Shown piece by piece: positions 8,719 through 18,559 of a stretch of 64,000 bases of DNA (the stretch's first letter is position 1; the number at the start of each line of letters is the position of its first letter). A model generated the notes under the pieces. It saw nothing but the letters and a program-made list of their open reading frames with translations, was not told the DNA's origin and did no database searches. The stretch covers positions 1 to 64,000 of the forward strand of contig NZ_VXJV01000013.1 of NCBI RefSeq assembly GCF_008692785.1, in the 5' to 3' direction. The stretch is from Salmonella enterica subsp. diarizonae. GTDB lineage: Bacteria > Pseudomonadota > Gammaproteobacteria > Enterobacterales > Enterobacteriaceae. The translations under genes and the position numbers were made by a program.

Positions 8719-11700
8719 ATGACAATGAAAGAAAACACCTCCTCAACAGATAATACCAACCTTAAGCCAGAAACTATTTCTGATATAAAATCATACAAAG
8801 TAAGTGGTTTTGACTTGATAGTTACGACCTCTAATGGTAATACCACAACTTTAAAAGATGGCTTAACCAACCTGGTTTTGGGAAATGTTGAGTTACGTGA
8901 TACCACGGGAAAAACAATTAATCAGGATCATATTATCTCTTCTATAAAAACTTATCAGCTTGGGTTAGATACAGTCTACCTGGCTGACAAGTTAGTAAGC
9001 GATGAATCCACACCAGAAACTACAAAGGATGAGTCAGAACAACAGGTAAAAGATACTTTTGCTGATATAAATAAAGCTCTGGAAGAATCTTTACAGCAAA
9101 AAATCAAAGAGTATGAGGAACTCCTCAAACAGCAGACTACAGATTTAAAAGAAAATATACAGCTCGAAAAAAACGAACAATTATCACAAAAGAAAGAAAT
9201 TATTGACAAAAAAGCAAAGCAAGAACTTTCTAAAAATTTAAAACCTGCCGAAGAAGAGGTCGTGAATAACGCTCCCACACCACCCGCTACACCGCCAGTC
9301 CCACCGGCGTCATCAAGTTCTTCATCAAGCGAGCAGGCAGAAAAGGCCCTGGAGCCATTACCTACGCCAGAGGTTCCTCTTTTTATTACCGGTCAACTGG
9401 ATGCGAAGGCCGATTCCGGCAAAACAGGAGACGGTATTACCAATATTACTACACCAACCTTTACCGGCAATGCTACGCCAGGCGCGACGGCAAGCCTTAT
9501 AATAGACAAGACGCACTACCCGTTAACTGTTGATAAAGATGGTAAATGGACCTTACAACTCTCTTCTCCTCTACCAGATGGGCAGTATGAGATAAACTTT
9601 ACTATCACCGATAGCGGCGGCAAAACGGTGAAATCTACTACCACCGTCGTAATCGATAGTGAAGTTTCCGGGCTCACTGCCTCACTTGCCCCTGCGTCAG
9701 ACTCCGGCATTGTCGGTGATTCGATAACCAATAATCCCAAACCTGTGCTTCAGGGCACTTCCGAACCGGGTTCCATCATTAATGTTATTATTGGCGGCAT
9801 GACGTTAACCACCGTTACCAATGCAGACGGTCAGTGGTATTTATCTCCAGGTACGAATTTGCCAGATGGGGTATATCATTATCAGGTTACTGCTACCGAT
9901 GAGGCAGGAAATACCGCAACGGTGAATAACACCGTAACTATCGATACGACCGCGCCTGATGCTACATTTGCGCTATCCGCCGCCACGGATTCCGGACAGC
10001 AGGGCGATTTTCTGACGAATATTCCCCAGCCAGTATTGACAGGAAAAACGGAACCCGGTGCCCATGTTATTTTGACCCTCGATGGCAACGTTTATGAAGT
10101 CATTGCCGATCGACAAGGGCAGTGGAAACTTGAAATCACTCCGGCGCTCAACGACGGTAGCTATGAATTTACCGTTGAAACGACCGATATTGCCGGGAAT
10201 AGCGCTACGCAAACCGGTAAAGTGACAATTGATACCCAGCCTCCGACAATAACGGCAACATTATCGACAGAATCAGATACAGGTAGCAGCAACACTGACG
10301 GCGTTACCAATAACCCACATCCCCTATTAACCGGAAATACCAAGCCTTTAGCGATCATTACCGTTACGCTGGCCGGTAAATCGTTCTCTGTCCAGGCTGA
10401 TGAAAATGGGCTATGGACCTGGAAAGTGCCAGAAGACCTGGTATTAGATGATGGCGAGCATGTTTATACGCTTTCGGTAACGGATGCCGCAGGTAATAGT
10501 GCTTCCTCGCCATTAGAAGGTAAATTTACGCTTGATACCACCCCTCCGTCTGCCCCCACGGTGTACCTTGACGCCGATAGCAATTCCGGCGATTCCGGCG
10601 ACAACATCACCAATATTACTACCCCAACTCTGAGCGGAAAATCAGAGCCTCATACGGAAGTGTTCGTCACTATTGATGACCATATTTATTCTCTTCAGGC
10701 TGATGAAAATGGCGACTGGCAGCTCACTTTGGATACGCCGCTGGCAGATGGCCGCTATGACGTTACCGTGGCCGCAAAAGATAATGCGGGAAATATGAGC
10801 GAAACCACGGGGAATATGACGCTGGTTATTGATACCAGTATCCCGGAAATCACCGTAAGCCTGCGTGAAAGCGATGATAGCGGCGTGAGTAACAGTGACG
10901 GTATCACACACATTAATCAGCCAACCTTCCACGGTACAGCAACGCCAAATACCTCCGTGGTGTTGACCATCAATAATGTGGAATACCGTGTCGCTGCCGA
11001 TACAGACGGTAACTGGTCTTTAACGCTCCCGGATGTGCTTGCGGATGAGACATATGAATATACGGTAAAAGTTGAAAATGCGGTGGGCACCAGCGCGACG
11101 GCATCAGGCAGCATTACCGTGGACACAACCCCTCCTTCATCTGAAGCAAGTTTAGACGAAGCATCGGATAGCGGACGGAATACTCAGGACAATATCACGA
11201 ATGTTATCCGCCCCATTCTTACCGGTACGACGGAGCCCGAAGCTGACATAGAAATTATGTTTAACGGCGTGAGCCATACATTGAAAGCTGGGGCTGATGG
11301 TACCTGGCACTATGCAATACCGGACGACCTTCCTGATGCAACATACACTTATACGGTCACCACTACTGATAAAGCGGGCAACACCTCAAGCAGCGAACAT
11401 CTGTTTTCTGTTGATACCGTTTCCCAACTCAGCGGCGGGCTTGATCTTTCCAGCGTAATGGAAGGTACGGCGGGGAATAATACTACCCAGCTTGTCCGCC
11501 CGATGCTCAGCGGCATGGCGGAACCTGGCAGCCTTGTCACCGTCGCCATCAAAGGCATGACCTATACGGCTTCCGTAGATGACACCGGAAGGTGGAAACT
11601 GACCTTGCCCAAAGATGCGGAGCCCGGCCTGAATGAATATACCGTAACCTCAGAAGATCTCGCCGGAAACACGGCAACAATTACAGGTAATTTTAATTAT

Positions 11701-14700
11701 GTCCCATCAGGCGTAGTACCGCCTAAAGTTACAGCGCAGCTGGATGCTGATAGCGACAGCGGCATCAAGGGCGATAATATTACAAATGACAATACGCCGA
11801 AAATTGTCGGACAGGCCACGCCGGATACGGTGATCGTCCTGACCATCGCCGGGCAAAGTTATACCACAACGGCGGCGGCTGACGGCTCCTGGTCCATTGA
11901 TGTAACCCACGCACTGAACGAAGGGTTTAGCGAATATACGGTGACTGCAACGGATACCGGTACCGGGTTATCCGCCATCACCACGAATAATATTTTTATT
12001 GATACCCTTAACCCCCTATCGACAGTGGGATTAACGAGCGATTCAGATACCGGCATCAAAGGGGATATGATCACTAAAACGACCCGGCCCGTTTTTACCG
12101 GCAAAACCGAACCAGGCGCTACGATCACCCTGCATATAGATGGTCAGATACGACACACCACGGCAGACCATAAAGGGGACTGGACACTGCAAGGTCCAAC
12201 CTGGGGTTTGCCGCCTAATTATAAGGCCGGTTATACAATTATCGTCACGGATAAAGCCGGAAATAAAACCACCACTAAAGGGAGTGTTACTACTGATAAT
12301 ACAGCGCCATCGTTAACGAGCTCTGAATTACACAGCAGCAGCGATACGGGCGACAAAGACAGATACTGGACTAATGACCTTACCCCCACTCTCACAGGTA
12401 GAGCCGAAGCAGGCTCAAAAGTGACCATTCGCATTAATGATAAAACCTATAACGTCACAGATATCGCCAGCAATGGAACATGGAAATTCACCCTTCCTGC
12501 GGGCCTGGTTCAGGATAATGGCAATTATCACACCATTCGTTTTTCTGTCACAGCGACCGATGCGGCCGGTAATACCACCACTACGTCTGACGCCATCTAT
12601 ATTTGTAAGCGTAAACTGACCATCACTAGCGGGCTCTCTGACGAGACGGATAGCGATACCAAAGGCGATAACCTGACATCAGTAACCAAACCGACGCTGG
12701 AAGGCACCATCGCCGGAGGCCAGCCTAGCGACAACTTGCGCGGCACCATTACCATCGGCGGTAAAACCTATCCGTTAACGATTACCGCCGGGGGAACAAA
12801 GTGGTCGTTTACGGTGCCTGGCAGCGCGCCGCTGAGTTCAGGAACACATGATTATACGCTGACTTTCAAGGATAAATTTGGTACAGAAACCACCCACTCC
12901 GCCTCGGTGACAATCAGTACTCTGATCGGATTTCTTTCCCCCGAAGATGATACTGGCGTAGTCGGCGATAACCAGACACAAAATGCCTCACCATCATTAA
13001 GCGGCAAAGCGAGTATCGGTTCCACATTACGTATTGAGTTTAATGCGCAGGAATATACTATTCCGGTTAATGCCGATGGCACCTGGACGTTTACATTACC
13101 GGGAGGGCCATTCGTTGAAGGGGAATATCACTACAAACTGACAGAGATTGTCGGACACTCGGTCACCTCATTTAACGGTTCCTTCACCATAGACCATACG
13201 CCGCCGGAAATTACCGGGGGACTTCGTCCTGGCGATGCGACACCGAATGATCCTTCAGCCTCCCGGTGGGCTACGCCGACGTTTAATGGAAAAGCAGAAC
13301 CTAATCGGGAAGTTATTGTAGAGATCAACGGAAAACGTTACTCAACCATGTCAGACGGTAATGGTAACTGGCAAATCTGGTTACAGGATGCAAATCTTCT
13401 TCCCAATACACGTTATGATTACACCATAACGTCTACCGATGCTGCGGGGAATAGCGGCGTATTTCATGGCACAATTAGCAATGTCGTCGCCGCGCCTAAT
13501 GCACAATTTGGCGGTCATGAAGATTATCTCATTGGCACTGCTGGCTCAACTAACAGTATTTTCTATACGGACACCTCGCCGGTTATCGTCGGACGCGGTA
13601 ATCCAGGCGATACGATTACCATCAGAAAAAACTCAGGCGGGTCAGGCCCTTTAACCACCGTCGTTGACGCGGATGGCAACTGGAAAATCCAGTTGCCTGC
13701 GTCAGAATTCCCGGCAGATACGCCCCAGGGCGGATACTTCACCTGGAGTCTTACCGTAACCAATAGTTATGGTTTGGAAACCACTTACACCGTTAGAATC
13801 ACCCGCGACTCCGTTCCTCCGACGTTGACCGGCGGGCTGGACAACGCCAGCGATACCGGCATCGAGGGCGATAACATTACTCACAACTCCACGCCTACGT
13901 TTAGCGGAAGCACGGAAGCCGGTCTGAAAGTCACGATTACGCTTAATGGGCAAAACTACACCGTAACCGCCAATAACGCCGGTAAATGGAGCTTTACCGT
14001 GCCGGAAACGTTGCGGGACGGTAATTATGACTACAGCATATCGACTGTCGATAAGGCGGGTAATCTTTCCCCTACGATTACCGGAACGCTTACCGTCGAT
14101 AACTCCAGCGTAGCGCTAACAGGCGGACTGGATACTACTGCCGATCCGAATATCGCCAATGGCTGGAGTAATCATAACGATCAAACGTTAAAAGGCACGA
14201 CCACACCAGGCGCAACGGTGATAGTGACAATCAACGGCATGACTTATACCCCCATCGTTACCGCTGATGGCAACTGGACTCTGGCGCTCCCCGGCTTATC
14301 AAACAATAGTTACAGCTACACCGTGACAGCGACTAACACCGCAGGAAAATCATCGACCATTAGCGGGCAGTTCGTCATTGATAACACGCCACCAACCACA
14401 ACGGTAGGACTCAGCGCTGCTACGGACAGTGGGGTATTAGGCGATTTTATCACTAACAATGAAACGCCGGTTTTTACAGGCAAAACAAAACCTGGTGCCA
14501 CGATAACGCTCACGATTGGCGGGCAAACGCATACGGTGGTAGCGGACAACCAGGGGAACTGGGAAGTCACTGTCAACACGCCATTAAATAGTGGTACGCA
14601 TAACTATACTGTTTCCATTACTGACCTTGCGCAAAACGTCAGCACGCCTCTCAACGGCGAGTTGAATATTCAGAGTGGAAATATGGCGGGCTTAGTGACT

Positions 14701-17700
14701 GGCGGCCTGGATATTGATAGCAATACTGGCGATACCGGAGATACCATCACCAGTAATACAAAACCTAACTTTTCTGGTACGGCGCCCACTGGCGTCACGG
14801 TTATCGTCACGATTGGCGGTAAAACCTATAAAACCGTTGCCGATCAGCATGGTAACTGGAAACTCGCCATTACCAGTCCATTACGCGATGGCGATCATGA
14901 TTACTCTATCTCGCTCGAAGATGTGGCAGGTAATCAATCCCCTCCGATAATGGGGAAGATCACAATCGACAGTGTATCTCACCTCCAGATAAATGGACTG
15001 AGTGACGATACGGACTCCGGCGCCAAAGCGGACAATGTCACTAACAATACCACGCCCACACTCATGGGAACCGCTGAGGCCAATGCCACGATTACGCTCA
15101 CGATTGACGGTAATCGGTATACCACCACAGCTAACGTAGACGGAACATGGACGATACCGTTGACTCATGCCTTAACGGATGGGGATTATCATTACACGGT
15201 CACTGCCACTGATAGCGCAGGCAATACGACATCCTCTACGGCGACCATCACGATTGACACCACTGCTCCCGATTATTTAACCGGCGGGCTGGATATCGCC
15301 AGCGAAACCGGGGCGCTCGGCAGTCATCTCACGAATCAGACTACGCCAACTTTTAGCGGAGCCACAGAAAGCGGCGCGACCGTCACGTTAATGATTAACG
15401 GTAAAACGTATACCGCTATTGCAGGCGATAATGGTAAATGGAACATAACCCTGCCGGAGGCCGGTAAATTAGCAGATGGTAGCTACCCATACACGATTAC
15501 AGTGACGGATGCCAGCGGTAACGTAAGCGGCGTACAAGTGAACGGTAATGTTACCGTTCAAAATACGCCGCCCTCAGCAAATGCTGGATTACACGCCGGA
15601 AGCGATAGCGGGGTTACGGGCGATCAGATAACCAACAACACCCAGCCCACGCTGTCGGGCAAAACCGCGCCCGGCGCGTCTATTGTCGTTATTTTTGCAG
15701 GCACTACTTATCCTGTGGCAGTCGATGCGTCTGGAAACTGGGCATTCCGTCTCCCTGGTACACTAACGGATGGCGGCTACTCTTATCAGGTTTTGGCAAC
15801 GGATAATGCCGGAAACGAAACACGCTATGACGGCGATTTTACTGTTGATACTTCCCCTCCGGACGCTCCTGTAGCCGCTCTGGCGGAAAGTGCGGACAGT
15901 GGCGTCACAGGCGATGGTATTACGCATATAAAGAATCCGACCTTTACAGGAACAGCGGAAGCGAACGCTACCGTGATCTTGACGATCAACGGGAAAGACT
16001 ATACGGCCAAAGCCGGGAGCGACGGTGCCTGGACAATAACATTACCTGTGGGTCATTCGCTGCCAGACGGAACGTATCAGTACACTGTTTTAGCTCAGGA
16101 TACCGCCGGGAACATATCAGCGCCCACCGCCGGATCGGTGGCGATTAATACCACTGCGCCAACTATCCCTGGCGGAGGTCTCGACGCCACTACCGGCACA
16201 GATAATATCACCAACGTAACGACACCGACATTTAGTGGTAAGGCTGACCCCAACAGCATCGTTATTCTACGTATCAATGGTAAAGCGTATGAGATCCAGG
16301 TAGGGAATGATGGCGCCTGGAAATTCACGTTGCCGGCAGACGATATCCTCACCGATGGGACTTACGCCTATACCTTACAGAGCAAAAACGCTATCGGAAA
16401 TACATCCGCAGAACAATCAGGTTCGGTCATTATTGATACTATGCCGCCAACAGCTCCCACTGCCGGGCTTGCGCCCGGTTATGACACGGGAGTGGCGGGC
16501 GATAATATCACGCGCATTACAACCCCCAAATTCACTGGAAAAGCGGAACCAGGAACGACTATCACGCTTTCTATTAACGGCAAAATATATGAATGCCCTA
16601 CGGCGACCGACGGTACATGGGCCTTTACTTTACCTTCGGCCGATGCGCTGGCAACCGGTAACTATGCCTATACAGTGTTAGCCACAGACGCCGCCGGAAA
16701 TGTTTCCGCAACCACTAACGGTAATATCACAATCGATCTCGCCCTTCCTGCCATTCCAAATGGTGGGCTTGCTACCGAGTCTGATACGGGTACGCCCGGT
16801 GATAATATTACCAGTACGGATCTCCCCACCTTCAGTGGTACGGCAGAACCTAATATCACCGTTATTTTGACCCTCAACGGTAAACGTTACGACGTACCGG
16901 TCAATAATGATGGCACGTGGCGTTTTACCTTACCTGCCGGAGATGAACTGAATGACGGCTCTTATAACTTCACGCTACAAGGCCAGAACACGGCAGGTAC
17001 GACATCTGATGCCTTTACGGGATCAATAACTATCGATACAACGCCGCCCGATGCGGCTGTCGGGGAACTGACTGCCGATACGGATACGGGTATCACTGGC
17101 GATAATATCACCAGTGTGAGCACCCCGACCTTTACCGGTACGACAGATCCAGGCGCAACCATTATTTTCACTATCAATAGCAAAACGTATGAGTTCCAGG
17201 CCGATAGCAGCGGTGTATGGCGCTTCACGTTGCCGACGGAAAATGCGCTGCCTGACGATACGTACATTTATACGGTACAGGCCAAAGACGCCGCCGGAAA
17301 TGCGTCTACGCCGACCAACGGTTCGCTCACCGTTGATTCTACCTCACCCGCGCCTACCGCTGGCACGCTTACCGAAGATTCAGATACCGGCAACAAAGGA
17401 GATAATGTCACCCGTGATAAAACGCCGACATTCACTGGCACAACGGAACCCGGAGCGACCGTTATTCTGACGCTCAATAAGAAAACACATACCTTCCAGG
17501 CGGGGAATGACGGTAGATGGCACTTTACCTTACCGGCTGCTAATGCGTTAGATGATGGTATTTATCAATATACCGTACAGGCTAAAGACATAGCAGGAAA
17601 CACCTCTTCGTTGTCTGCCGGTTGGCTAACAATCGACACTACGCCGCCAGTGCTTTCCCTGGAAGATAACAGTGATACCGGGACGGCAGGTGATAATATC

Positions 17701-18303
17701 ACCAGCATCAATACGCCAACCTTTACCGGTACTTCAGAAGCCAATGCGACGATCACACTGAACATCGACAGTAAGGTGTTCACCACAACCGCTGACAGCG
17801 CCGGGAAGTGGACAATTACCCTTGACCAGTCCCTCAATGACGGCGCTTATGAATATACCCTTACCGCTAAAGATGCTGCCGGGAACGAAAATACGCTGAA
17901 CGAGCGGCTGACCATCGATACGCAACCGCCCGCCGAACCCACACTGGGATCGACGGCTGACGGTGTTGATAGTACCGTCACCCTCCAGGGAACGGTGGAA
18001 GCCAATCAGGATATTCAGGTGAAGGTCACGGTTAACGGTACGGAATATCCCGCTAGCGTCGATAATGATTCTGGTGACTGGCATGTTTCTGTTCCGCAAT
18101 CCGTTATTCTGTCGGGGGAGAATCAGTACACCATAACGGCCACCGATCCCGCCGGTAATAGTACTGTTGCCAGTGGAACATTTACGGGTACATCACCAAC
18201 GGAAAATCCAGTTAACAAGAGTTCCGGCGCAGATGAAATGATTTCGCTTAGTGAGGCGACTTTGCATTCGGTAAGCGTTGAGGAAGAATATTATGCCTTA
18301 TAA
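8719..18303 (+). CDS. Giant SiiE-like non-fimbrial adhesin with about 30 Ig-like repeats
   Basis: The 3194-residue protein has no Sec signal, as expected for a type I substrate. Residues 1-100 form a beta-rich head domain. Residues about 105-180 are a Lys/Glu/Gln coiled coil and 184-220 a Pro/Ser linker (APTPPATPPVPPASSSSSSS). From about 222 to 3156 I count about 30 bacterial Ig-like repeats of 90-105 residues, each with a TDSG..GDNIT entry, a TPTFTGTAEPGATV strand, a DGNWSFTLP strand and a YTVTATDAAGN exit. The last 40 residues form a non-repeat tail ending EEEYYAL, presumably the C-terminal secretion signal. No RTX nonapeptides are present. The plan is that of SPI-4 SiiE (5559 residues, 53 repeats), with fewer repeats. 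The first 220 codons are AT-rich and the repeats near 50% GC. The likely role is contact with host epithelium. Confidence 0.9.
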   Translation: MTMKENTSSTDNTNLKPETISDIKSYKVSGFDLIVTTSNGNTTTLKDGLTNLVLGNVELRDTTGKTINQDHIISSIKTYQLGLDTVYLADKLVSDESTPETTKDESEQQVKDTFADINKALEESLQQKIKEYEELLKQQTTDLKENIQLEKNEQLSQKKEIIDKKAKQELSKNLKPAEEEVVNNAPTPPATPPVPPASSSSSSSEQAEKALEPLPTPEVPLFITGQLDAKADSGKTGDGITNITTPTFTGNATPGATASLIIDKTHYPLTVDKDGKWTLQLSSPLPDGQYEINFTITDSGGKTVKSTTTVVIDSEVSGLTASLAPASDSGIVGDSITNNPKPVLQGTSEPGSIINVIIGGMTLTTVTNADGQWYLSPGTNLPDGVYHYQVTATDEAGNTATVNNTVTIDTTAPDATFALSAATDSGQQGDFLTNIPQPVLTGKTEPGAHVILTLDGNVYEVIADRQGQWKLEITPALNDGSYEFTVETTDIAGNSATQTGKVTIDTQPPTITATLSTESDTGSSNTDGVTNNPHPLLTGNTKPLAIITVTLAGKSFSVQADENGLWTWKVPEDLVLDDGEHVYTLSVTDAAGNSASSPLEGKFTLDTTPPSAPTVYLDADSNSGDSGDNITNITTPTLSGKSEPHTEVFVTIDDHIYSLQADENGDWQLTLDTPLADGRYDVTVAAKDNAGNMSETTGNMTLVIDTSIPEITVSLRESDDSGVSNSDGITHINQPTFHGTATPNTSVVLTINNVEYRVAADTDGNWSLTLPDVLADETYEYTVKVENAVGTSATASGSITVDTTPPSSEASLDEASDSGRNTQDNITNVIRPILTGTTEPEADIEIMFNGVSHTLKAGADGTWHYAIPDDLPDATYTYTVTTTDKAGNTSSSEHLFSVDTVSQLSGGLDLSSVMEGTAGNNTTQLVRPMLSGMAEPGSLVTVAIKGMTYTASVDDTGRWKLTLPKDAEPGLNEYTVTSEDLAGNTATITGNFNYVPSGVVPPKVTAQLDADSDSGIKGDNITNDNTPKIVGQATPDTVIVLTIAGQSYTTTAAADGSWSIDVTHALNEGFSEYTVTATDTGTGLSAITTNNIFIDTLNPLSTVGLTSDSDTGIKGDMITKTTRPVFTGKTEPGATITLHIDGQIRHTTADHKGDWTLQGPTWGLPPNYKAGYTIIVTDKAGNKTTTKGSVTTDNTAPSLTSSELHSSSDTGDKDRYWTNDLTPTLTGRAEAGSKVTIRINDKTYNVTDIASNGTWKFTLPAGLVQDNGNYHTIRFSVTATDAAGNTTTTSDAIYICKRKLTITSGLSDETDSDTKGDNLTSVTKPTLEGTIAGGQPSDNLRGTITIGGKTYPLTITAGGTKWSFTVPGSAPLSSGTHDYTLTFKDKFGTETTHSASVTISTLIGFLSPEDDTGVVGDNQTQNASPSLSGKASIGSTLRIEFNAQEYTIPVNADGTWTFTLPGGPFVEGEYHYKLTEIVGHSVTSFNGSFTIDHTPPEITGGLRPGDATPNDPSASRWATPTFNGKAEPNREVIVEINGKRYSTMSDGNGNWQIWLQDANLLPNTRYDYTITSTDAAGNSGVFHGTISNVVAAPNAQFGGHEDYLIGTAGSTNSIFYTDTSPVIVGRGNPGDTITIRKNSGGSGPLTTVVDADGNWKIQLPASEFPADTPQGGYFTWSLTVTNSYGLETTYTVRITRDSVPPTLTGGLDNASDTGIEGDNITHNSTPTFSGSTEAGLKVTITLNGQNYTVTANNAGKWSFTVPETLRDGNYDYSISTVDKAGNLSPTITGTLTVDNSSVALTGGLDTTADPNIANGWSNHNDQTLKGTTTPGATVIVTINGMTYTPIVTADGNWTLALPGLSNNSYSYTVTATNTAGKSSTISGQFVIDNTPPTTTVGLSAATDSGVLGDFITNNETPVFTGKTKPGATITLTIGGQTHTVVADNQGNWEVTVNTPLNSGTHNYTVSITDLAQNVSTPLNGELNIQSGNMAGLVTGGLDIDSNTGDTGDTITSNTKPNFSGTAPTGVTVIVTIGGKTYKTVADQHGNWKLAITSPLRDGDHDYSISLEDVAGNQSPPIMGKITIDSVSHLQINGLSDDTDSGAKADNVTNNTTPTLMGTAEANATITLTIDGNRYTTTANVDGTWTIPLTHALTDGDYHYTVTATDSAGNTTSSTATITIDTTAPDYLTGGLDIASETGALGSHLTNQTTPTFSGATESGATVTLMINGKTYTAIAGDNGKWNITLPEAGKLADGSYPYTITVTDASGNVSGVQVNGNVTVQNTPPSANAGLHAGSDSGVTGDQITNNTQPTLSGKTAPGASIVVIFAGTTYPVAVDASGNWAFRLPGTLTDGGYSYQVLATDNAGNETRYDGDFTVDTSPPDAPVAALAESADSGVTGDGITHIKNPTFTGTAEANATVILTINGKDYTAKAGSDGAWTITLPVGHSLPDGTYQYTVLAQDTAGNISAPTAGSVAINTTAPTIPGGGLDATTGTDNITNVTTPTFSGKADPNSIVILRINGKAYEIQVGNDGAWKFTLPADDILTDGTYAYTLQSKNAIGNTSAEQSGSVIIDTMPPTAPTAGLAPGYDTGVAGDNITRITTPKFTGKAEPGTTITLSINGKIYECPTATDGTWAFTLPSADALATGNYAYTVLATDAAGNVSATTNGNITIDLALPAIPNGGLATESDTGTPGDNITSTDLPTFSGTAEPNITVILTLNGKRYDVPVNNDGTWRFTLPAGDELNDGSYNFTLQGQNTAGTTSDAFTGSITIDTTPPDAAVGELTADTDTGITGDNITSVSTPTFTGTTDPGATIIFTINSKTYEFQADSSGVWRFTLPTENALPDDTYIYTVQAKDAAGNASTPTNGSLTVDSTSPAPTAGTLTEDSDTGNKGDNVTRDKTPTFTGTTEPGATVILTLNKKTHTFQAGNDGRWHFTLPAANALDDGIYQYTVQAKDIAGNTSSLSAGWLTIDTTPPVLSLEDNSDTGTAGDNITSINTPTFTGTSEANATITLNIDSKVFTTTADSAGKWTITLDQSLNDGAYEYTLTAKDAAGNENTLNERLTIDTQPPAEPTLGSTADGVDSTVTLQGTVEANQDIQVKVTVNGTEYPASVDNDSGDWHVSVPQSVILSGENQYTITATDPAGNSTVASGTFTGTSPTENPVNKSSGADEMISLSEATLHSVSVEEEYYAL
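9382..18186 (+). repeat. Tandem bacterial Ig-like domain repeats within the adhesin
   Basis: About 30 tandem units of roughly 290-300 bases. In the C-terminal part the period is exactly 300 bases: GATAATATCAC-like starts occur at 16201, 16501, 16801, 17101 and 17401. Units in the middle (around 12300-14300) are more divergent, with some entry motifs degenerated (for example NDLTPTL at unit 11 and SRWATPTF at unit 14). The final unit (about 17930-18186) lacks the normal entry motif. Confidence 0.85.
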
Positions 18304-18320
18304 CTAAACAACACCATGAC

Positions 18321-18340
18321 GAGGCCTCTTCGGAGGCCTC
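18321..18340 (+). terminator. Hairpin after the giant adhesin
   Basis: A perfect 8-bp stem GAGGCCTC with a TTCG tetraloop starts 18 bases after the adhesin stop. It is a stable structure fit for transcription termination or 3'-end protection. The downstream CTGATAAAAA lacks a T-tract, so it is a weak intrinsic terminator on this strand. Confidence 0.55.
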
Positions 18341-18412
18341 CTGATAAAAACAGAATAATAATATTTATTGTCTGTTAATTATTACAGAAGACAGTTAGTT
18401 TATTAAAAGAAT

Positions 18413-18439
18413 AAAAAAAGCGGCAGACTACGCTGCCGC
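18413..18439 (-). terminator. Rho-independent terminator of the yjiK-like gene
   Basis: Read on the minus strand, a 7-bp stem (GCGGCAG at 18420-18426, CTGCCGC at 18433-18439) is followed by an unbroken run of seven T. It lies about 120 bases beyond the stop of the minus-strand yjiK-like gene and faces the adhesin terminator. Confidence 0.75.
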
Positions 18440-18559
18440 AAATATGAGGAGGACAATTACCGTTACGCTACACCACAAAGTAATCCGTTACTGAGGTAAG
18501 TAAAACATAACTTCCCCAAACAATGAATCAACGAATCAAGTAATCTGCAAATCATGGCA

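Noticed and set aside
9516-18099. Many long reverse-strand and shifted-frame open frames inside the giant adhesin gene
   Set aside because: They follow the repeat period, have no ribosome-binding sites and no recognisable products; they arise from the codon use of the repeats.
8719-18303. Identity of the giant protein as BapA
   Set aside because: The N-terminal sequence is unlike BapA as I know it, and the MotAB-like genes and coiled-coil head point to the SiiE type.
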